Source: Nymphaea colorata
Taxonomy: Eukaryota; Streptophyta; Magnoliopsida; Nymphaeales; Nymphaeaceae
NCBI RefSeq assembly: GCF_008831285.2
Contig: NC_045138.2
Location: 27,003,934-27,067,933 of the forward strand
Length of the DNA stretch: 64,000 nucleotides
Reading direction: 5' to 3'
Of this stretch, positions 58,050 to 64,000 are shown in pieces. The notes below the pieces were generated by a model. The model saw only the letters and a program-made list of their open reading frames with translations, searched no databases and was not told where the DNA came from. The position numbers were made by a program, and so were the translations under genes. The number at the start of each line of letters is the position of its first letter. Position 1 is the first letter of the stretch.

Positions 58050-61000
58050 TCAATTGATTTTCAGTATCGACTTCATCATCTCGTAGAAGAGATAGCTAAG
58101 AGCTGCGGATGGCAAAACCTGCAACAGATGACACGGCTGTCAGTAAAACAGGAGTCGTATCACGATAATAAGATTTTCCTTAGGAGCAATATAATACCCC
58201 CCCTCTCTTGCTCTTTTAAAATGTGCCTCTTATTTCAGTAAACGTTATGGTTTTATATGCTGATCGACCTTTTTCGAGCATTTCATCGACACAAATGTGT
58301 GAATATAGCAAAAATATGATTGTGTACGTATATGCATAGCCCATCTTCAAGTTGATAGTGATGTTTATAAATATCGCATGAGCGGTATATCACATTTCTT
58401 ATGAAAAATATGATGCGTCAGAAAAGAAGCGCCATTCTTTAGGAAAAAAAATCATAAAGAACGATGGTGAAAAAAAAATGGAAGAAATAAAGTAATCAAG
58501 TTAACCTGCATGGTGCTAGGAACGAGGCCAGCAAACATGGATCCGAACCCATCTCTCTCAATCATTTTCCCAAATGCAGCAATCAGACCGACCTTGGCAG
58601 CAGTGTGAAGTTGAAGCTGCCTGCGGACCACTTCTAGAGGGTAGGTCACTGTTTCTGCACAAGCACCTGCAATGGCACCATAAATGAGTGTCCTTACAGG
58701 CCCCATCTCAACAAGCTCCTTCTCCAGTGCCTGTGGAGACGACCTCAGATAAGATGCTTTCAGTATGTCGTAGACGCCATAGAACACTGCACTGGCCGGC
58801 CCCATGCTAAGCAGTGCCGGAGTCAGGCCCTTATAGAGAGACAGTAACCCTTCTCTTCGAACCATATGAACGACACACCCCACCACGCCTCCTAGAGCCT
58901 CCCCTCCCGGTGCCAAAAGCCTGGTTCTGATCTGCATCGGAGACAAAACTGTTAGATTTAGAACTTATGAAATGGCTAAGGTTTTCAGTAATGATTTTAA
59001 GTTAATTACATGAGGAACTGAAATATGTATACTCAAACATATACTGCAGTTTATGATCATTCTGTTTATTTCTTTGCAAAGGTAACCACATGATGCATGA
59101 TGTATTCAAAACAATTTACTCTTAAATTTACACTTTCGCCGGTCGGCCTATGGTGTTAGATTGGCAAGATATTAATCAGACCTTTCATGATTTCAGTAGT
59201 ATGCATATTTGGGTAATGTGCATTCCGGTTAACATATAATGTGCTACTGATTGTTTAACCTTTAGCAATATCTGATCAGTCGAAATACTGAAAAATGAAT
59301 CAGAAGCTGATAACTCAACGAATTTACATGATTACTCATCAGAGTTCATGATGCCAGTATAGCAAGAATTTGGCAAAAATTGAAAGTAAGCATAAGAAGG
59401 TGGAAATTGGTGAAGCGAACCGTATCAAGAGGTAAGCAGAGAACTGTCGCTAGGACGCCGGAGATGCCACCGCCGATGAGCCTGTCATGGCTTGTGAGTT
59501 CCTGCTTGCCATTAACCTGGCGGAGGCGGTCGCAGTAGAGGTCGTAACAGATGAAGTTGATGGATTTGAAGGGGACCATGCGGAAGAGGTTGAGGAGATT
59601 GCCCTTCCAGAATCCCAACAACCCCTCGGAACCCCATATCCATTGGATGGTGGTGATCCATGTCAGGTGTGGCCGAACCATGCATTCCAGCTTGATTCTT
59701 TCCAATGGAGCCATGCTTGTTCTAAACACCACCATCAAATCAACCCACAATAGAATCACATTTTATTTCCTCTACGTAAGTAACAATTCAAACAGCTCAA
59801 AAAATGCAGTGTTTGTGTGCGTGTGTCCGTGCACATAGACATGGAGAGAGAGAGAGAGAAGAAGAAGAAGAAGAATAAGAAGAATAAACAATTTTTCAGT
59901 CGTCTCAATCCCACACCCGCTGTTTGAACCCAAGTACTGAATATTAAGTTGGTCCCGCAAGGTTGGTCTTATTTGGACTAGTCGGACTGAATGCAGGCTC
60001 ATTTTCTGAACAAAGGATGGGACTAGTTCTTGCCGGGCCAGGCTTCAGCCCACCATCTAGACTTAGCTAGGCTCGATCCCAGGCTTAGTATTAAACCAAA
60101 TTGTGCTTTGAGTATATAAGTTGCAAGGTCGGTTATCACGTTGCTTTACAAGACAATAAGACACTAATATCAAATATAATTTCGATGGGAAATACCCAAA
60201 TCGATACGCGAATATATTCACAAATAAATGAACAAGGAAACAACGAATGATGTGTGGAAATCATATAGCTAGCTAGAAATGTTGCCTAAACACTATGTTT
60301 CTTGTGATGATCATATAGTCCAGAAGGCAGATATTCTCTCCAAACTCTTGGCTGGAAATGAATGTAAAGAGACAATAGCAGCAGATAAGATGATACAGCT
60401 GTGGCAGTAAGCGCCCCACGTTTTCTCTGTTGGCCCTAGAGCCCCTTGGCTTATATGGAGTCTGCCCTCGCCAATACCAGCAAAACCAGTGGCTCAAAAA
60501 CTGTTCCCGTTTGAACCATGTCTTTGCTTTCCAAATATGGTCCCAGTGGCTGACCTTCCAGCATAAGTGTGAATACCCAACTGAGAACTACCCTTTTCCT
60601 TCCTTGAACAGCTTTGGTTAGACCAGACAACCTAGATATAGGCCACAAGATGACAAGTTTGACTATGGATCCCCTTTTTCTCTGTAACATAAAACTCATT
60701 GGTTTTCATGCTCCGACTCACCAGGAAGGTCTTCCTAACCGATTTATGTTTCTGGCAGCAGGGAACTTGCACCTAAATAGCAAAGTTGCAATGTCTGTGA
60801 GCGTCGCGTAGCCAGGTGTGGAACCCCTGCGGGCCATGAAATAACATTCAACAATGATTCTTCTAGAGTTTTAGTTCTATCACCAATACTTTTGGAATGA
60901 ATAAGACGCTAACGGGCCTCATGAAATGAATCGAAGCTGTTCAATAAAGAAATGGGCCCCATAAAGCCAATGAGAAAACCAGAATTCCTGAACTTGGTTG

Positions 61001-62028
61001 GTCAAACCTTTTCTATGTCAAAAGAATGTTGTCTAAGGTCTAGACTCAAGTCATTAGGAAAGAAAAACCAGGAAAGTGAGGGTTTGTGCAGAATCTAGCT
61101 AGCTGTCCCGCAAGCTCTGTGTTGCAGCTTTATCTAGACTATCAGGTAAATTAGAAAGTTAGGTTCCAGCCAGATTGACTGCCATTGATTTGGGATCTTG
61201 AAAATGGATTAATATGGGCTGTTCCTGATTTGTTGGCTAATTGAAAAAGAACTCTTATCTGTGATGAGTGCTGTAACTCCAATTTCAGGCGTGGAATCAG
61301 GATGACAGCAGATCTAATTGTATGTAACTGACCAACAGCAGCAGCACTCAGTCTCCACCATCTATCTCAAACGTGAGATTGAGGCCGACATACCTTTCTG
61401 TCAAGAAAGATGTGCAACAGGAATTGAATATGACTTAGGAACTGATCCGATAACATGACATGATCTGTTCCCTATCCAATCTTTTACAGGAAATTCACCT
61501 TCAGATACAGAGTAAAGTTTTAAAGACTCGATTATGCAGAAAAAAGACCAACCTTGAAATAATCGTTGACACCGCACCAGCCAAAAGATACTTGTGCATT
61601 TCAGCAAAACTGTCCCTGCCGTTTGATCTGTTGCCCTCTTCATTTTTCCTCTGTACCTCTTGTTCTTCTTCTTTCTCTGCATTGACATGGGTTTGTCCTA
61701 ATGCTAAGATACCTCTAGAACTTGCGGCCTGTGAGATGTTGGCGAAATTAAGACAATCCTGTGACTGAACATGCAGTCCATTGATGTTAAGAACTAGTCC
61801 TCGAAACTTCAAGGCCAACTGAGATCCTAGGCCGCACAGATGTGCTGTGACCGCCGCTAGCTCCCGAGCATGGTCCGGCTGGCTGAGAGCTGCAGAGAAG
61901 GTGGAGAAAGAGAGAGGAGAATGGAAGAAACATCTGTTTGTGTCAAAGGCACTATGGCCGTCCTTTTCTTGCTGAAGCTGTGGAAAGTACTTGCGCAGGT
62001 TGTTACAGTGTGAAGAAAATGGGTTCAT
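58050..62028 (-). CDS. BTL3-like mitochondrial adenine nucleotide carrier, 4 exons
   Basis: Exons (minus): 62028-61553, 59721-59421, 58931-58506 and 58118-58050, giving 423 codons with GT-AG introns throughout. It belongs to the SLC25 family, whose members exchange metabolites across the inner mitochondrial or plastid envelope; the Brittle1-like group carries adenine nucleotides. Three repeats each hold the P-x-[DE]-x-x-[KR] signature: APLERIKLE near 163, LPLDTIRTRL near 256 and YPLEVVRRQL near 355. The glycine-rich stretches between them (FWKGNLLNLFRMVPFKS, LYKGLTPALLSMGP, MFAGLVPSTMQ) are typical. The long N-terminal region (about 145 residues) lacks carrier homology and is probably a transit or regulatory extension. 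The first ATG in frame is used. GGEALGGVVG and YGAIAGACAE match Arabidopsis BTL3 (At5g64970) as I recall it. The last exon lies in the right arm of the LBD palindrome and has a mirror copy at 53437-53505. Confidence 0.92.
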
Positions 62029-63688
62029 CCTCTCTTCCCACACAGAGAGAGTGGGAAGAAGAATGGAGAAAGTTAAACGGTGATAGCTATAAGACGATGA
62101 ATGATGGGGAGAAAAATCATTTTGTGGTGGTGGGGAAAGAGAGGGAGAGCGAGAGAGGGAGAGTTTGGCTGCTTCCTGTGATGCGTATGTGGGGTGGTCC
62201 ACGTTTAATTTGCGAGGACTAGAAGCGTTGCTCTGCCATGGAGAGCCAGCATACCACCATCATGGTCATTCTCTCAGCAACTATGCGCCGGCCATTCCAT
62301 CTGTGAGATGCAGGAACATGATAGATTCTATAGGGCATCAAATCGTTTCACGTAGAACCAGATCCAAAATAAAACTAAAACCTCAAGAAACAGCATCGCC
62401 AAGAAATATCTGGTGCTGGTAGCGTCCAGCTTGACCGATGTTATAAAATGCCTAGAGCAGATGAAGTAGATTCACCCCACCTCATCAGTAAGTTGAACAA
62501 AATGAGATTTGGCTCTTGGTTAGACAGATTTATATCCGAAGTCCATATCCGGCCTGGGGATCCAATTAGTTATTTGTCCAATTAATTAGATCGACCTGCG
62601 TCTTAGAGAGCGCAGACGGGCGTCTCATGAGGAGGACCTGGACGGACGGTGGAAATGGCAAGTCAAACAACCAGGTTCCTTCAGTGTAGGAGCCAACCAT
62701 GCCGACGATAAGTCCCATAAAACACAAATCAAACATCGGAAAAGAAAGAACGGCTACATACCAGATCGATATCGGAAAGGAATGAACGATTTTAGCCGTC
62801 TTCTCCAAACCGGAACATGTGAATGTCGACAACTTTTGGTTTATCTTATTGAGAGATTACTTGGCGATTCAAAATTAATATGTACGCATCACAATTTTTT
62901 TTTTCTTCCTGACCATTACCATTGAAGTGTTCCAGGTAAACAAGAGGCTTACCCACTGCCCGGAAAAAAAAACCCCGAGGCCATCCAGTCCAGCTGCTTC
63001 TCATTACCATTGAAGTGTTTCAGGCAAACGAGAGGCCTACGACCCTCGGTCTGGAAGAAAAAACCTAAAGGCCACCCCTTCCACCTGCTTCTGAGACACA
63101 TTCTGTGTCAGCATTATCAATTGCAGCAAAACACCTTCTAACTTATTTATCACACACCGCCACTCAAAGACAACCTACAAAAATCATTCTAAAAACACGG
63201 CTCTTCAACACCCTTAACCCAACCATGTCATGTCCCTAGAAGCTTATCTTTGAGGTGTTCCACGATCATGCATACATGTCATATTATGACAACAAAATTC
63301 GTTTGGCTGATTAATCAACCACATCTTTCGTCTAAATAAACGTAATCTGAATAAAACAGCTAGCAACTTATACGGTGCTTGTACGCGACTCCTTTTCCGA
63401 ATCCAAATGCAGGCCCATCTGAAGAAAACAGCCAGCAACATATAAGGTGCTTCGTAGACAGCTCTTGGTACTGAAAACCGACTATAGCCTCCATTAATAC
63501 GTAGATTGTTTTGCAGTTGGCACACAAGTTGTAATATAAAGAGTACACGGTTTTAAAAAATAGTCGCAGATACTCAAATGTTTCATGAGACTAGTTAACA
63601 TCCCGCAAGTTTCAGGCTCCTGTTAGCTTCGAACTAGAAAAATGTCATGTACACTGCTGGAGGAAAAAAAACACAACAAATTCTACGT
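62029..63688. other. Carrier-gene upstream region and spacer
   Basis: CT/GA-rich sequence just upstream (62035-62165) is probably the carrier leader. At 62913-63094 a block of about 92 bp is tandemly duplicated (ATTACCATTGAAGTGTT.CAGG, AA.GAGGC.TAC, GGCCA.CC, CTGCTTCT). A weaker repeat of AAAACAGC.AGCAAC.TATA.GGTGCTT occurs at 63353 and 63424. No coding frame is convincing. The end is probably the 3' untranslated region of the SmD2 gene. Confidence 0.45.
62913..63094. repeat. Two-copy tandem repeat of about 92 bp
   Basis: Both copies carry TTACCATTGAAGTGTT, AGGTAAAC/AGGCAAACGAGAGGC and a run of A residues before CC(C/T)..AGGCCA, with moderate divergence between them. Confidence 0.8.
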
Positions 63689-63984
63689 TCAGCTGGGGTT
63701 TCTAAGGACGATGATCACCGAGTCCCCTCGCAGAAACATCTTACTGATGAACCTATCCTTGTTCACGGGCTGAGCCTTCTTCTTGCCTTTACCAGTCTTT
63801 GGGACCTGCACCAGTACAAAGCCAAAGGCATGAGAAAGAAAATAGAATGGGAGCCCTTTGAAGGTTTTCTAACACAAACCTCTGTCCACATCTCTCTGAC
63901 ATTCTCCAGAACCATATTGCAGTGCCTGTCAAAAGCACGAACACGGCCGAGAAGCTTCTTGTTGTTCCGACAGTTAATTAGAAC
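63689..63984 (-). CDS. Small nuclear ribonucleoprotein SmD2, last two exons (partial)
   Basis: Exon 63984-63880 encodes [19 protein letters not shown] and continues [16 protein letters not shown]. Exon 63805-63689 encodes [19 protein letters not shown], then [19 protein letters not shown] and a stop. This is the Sm fold: the Sm1 motif with [17 protein letters not shown], and the Sm2 motif [12 protein letters not shown]. SmD2 is one of seven Sm proteins forming the ring on spliceosomal U1, U2, U4 and U5 snRNAs. The family is extremely conserved and these exons look fully intact. The N-terminal exon(s) lie beyond the window on the minus strand. The acceptor of the first visible exon (TTGTTAG) is inside the window. 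Confidence 0.95.
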
Positions 63985-64000
63985 CTAACAATAACCAAGA

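Larger units (their letters stand above)
55467..58187. repeat. Right arm of the large LBD palindrome
   Basis: Mirror of 53368-55443. It carries LBD copy C, a (CT)n tract near 57612-57655 and the genuine last exon of the carrier gene. It ends near CCTTAGGAGCAAT, matching ATGTTCCTAAGG at the left end. Confidence 0.95.

Noticed and set aside
57999-58241. 80-codon plus-strand frame and its mirror at 53362-53556
   Set aside because: It is the antisense shadow of the carrier terminal exon.
63647-63988. 113-codon plus-strand frame at the right end
   Set aside because: Antisense of the SmD2 exons, which carry the real and highly conserved coding sequence.

Overview
This is plant nuclear DNA, almost certainly from a flowering plant. 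The genes have many short introns, are AT-rich between exons, and include plant-only families (CYP715-like P450, LOB-domain factors, an ALE2-type receptor kinase). AT and GA microsatellites and broken transposons fill the spaces. The species cannot be told from the window alone.

Layout. An ALE2-like receptor kinase (minus, 16 exons, about 2.7-10.4 kb) is followed by gene-poor sequence, then a CYP715-like cytochrome P450 (minus, 4 exons, 15.9-18.5 kb). From 18.5 to 31 kb there are tandem repeats, a CACTA-like terminus, long (TA)n tracts and a dead, 5'-truncated LINE (26.8-28.1 kb). A ZIP4/IRT3-type metal transporter (minus, 31.2-34.7 kb) and a CCCH zinc-finger/CWF19-like protein (minus, 10 exons, 38.7-44.5 kb) follow. 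One intron of the CWF19-like gene reads as a U12-type AT-AC intron. The right end holds a BTL3-like mitochondrial carrier (minus, 58.0-62.0 kb) and the last two exons of the spliceosomal protein SmD2 (minus, running off the end).

The most unusual part is 47.9-58.2 kb, a cluster of LOB-domain (LBD) genes. One intact gene lies at 47.9 kb and a decayed tail fragment at 52.0 kb. Two further copies sit head to head in a large near-palindrome (arms 53.37-55.44 and 55.47-58.19 kb, spacer 23 bp). Their start codons are 312 bp apart, so any promoter lies inside the palindrome. The right copy has a one-base frameshift. The duplicated unit also carried the terminal exon of the carrier gene, leaving an orphan exon at 53.44-53.51 kb. 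A smaller inverted repeat (51.64-52.01 and 52.98-53.36 kb) abuts it, so the locus has rearranged more than once.

Gene models were built by hand from reading frames, splice signals and family similarity. In each full model the exon lengths add to whole codons. Splice coordinates should be good to within a base or so. Functions are inferred from family knowledge; no database search was run.
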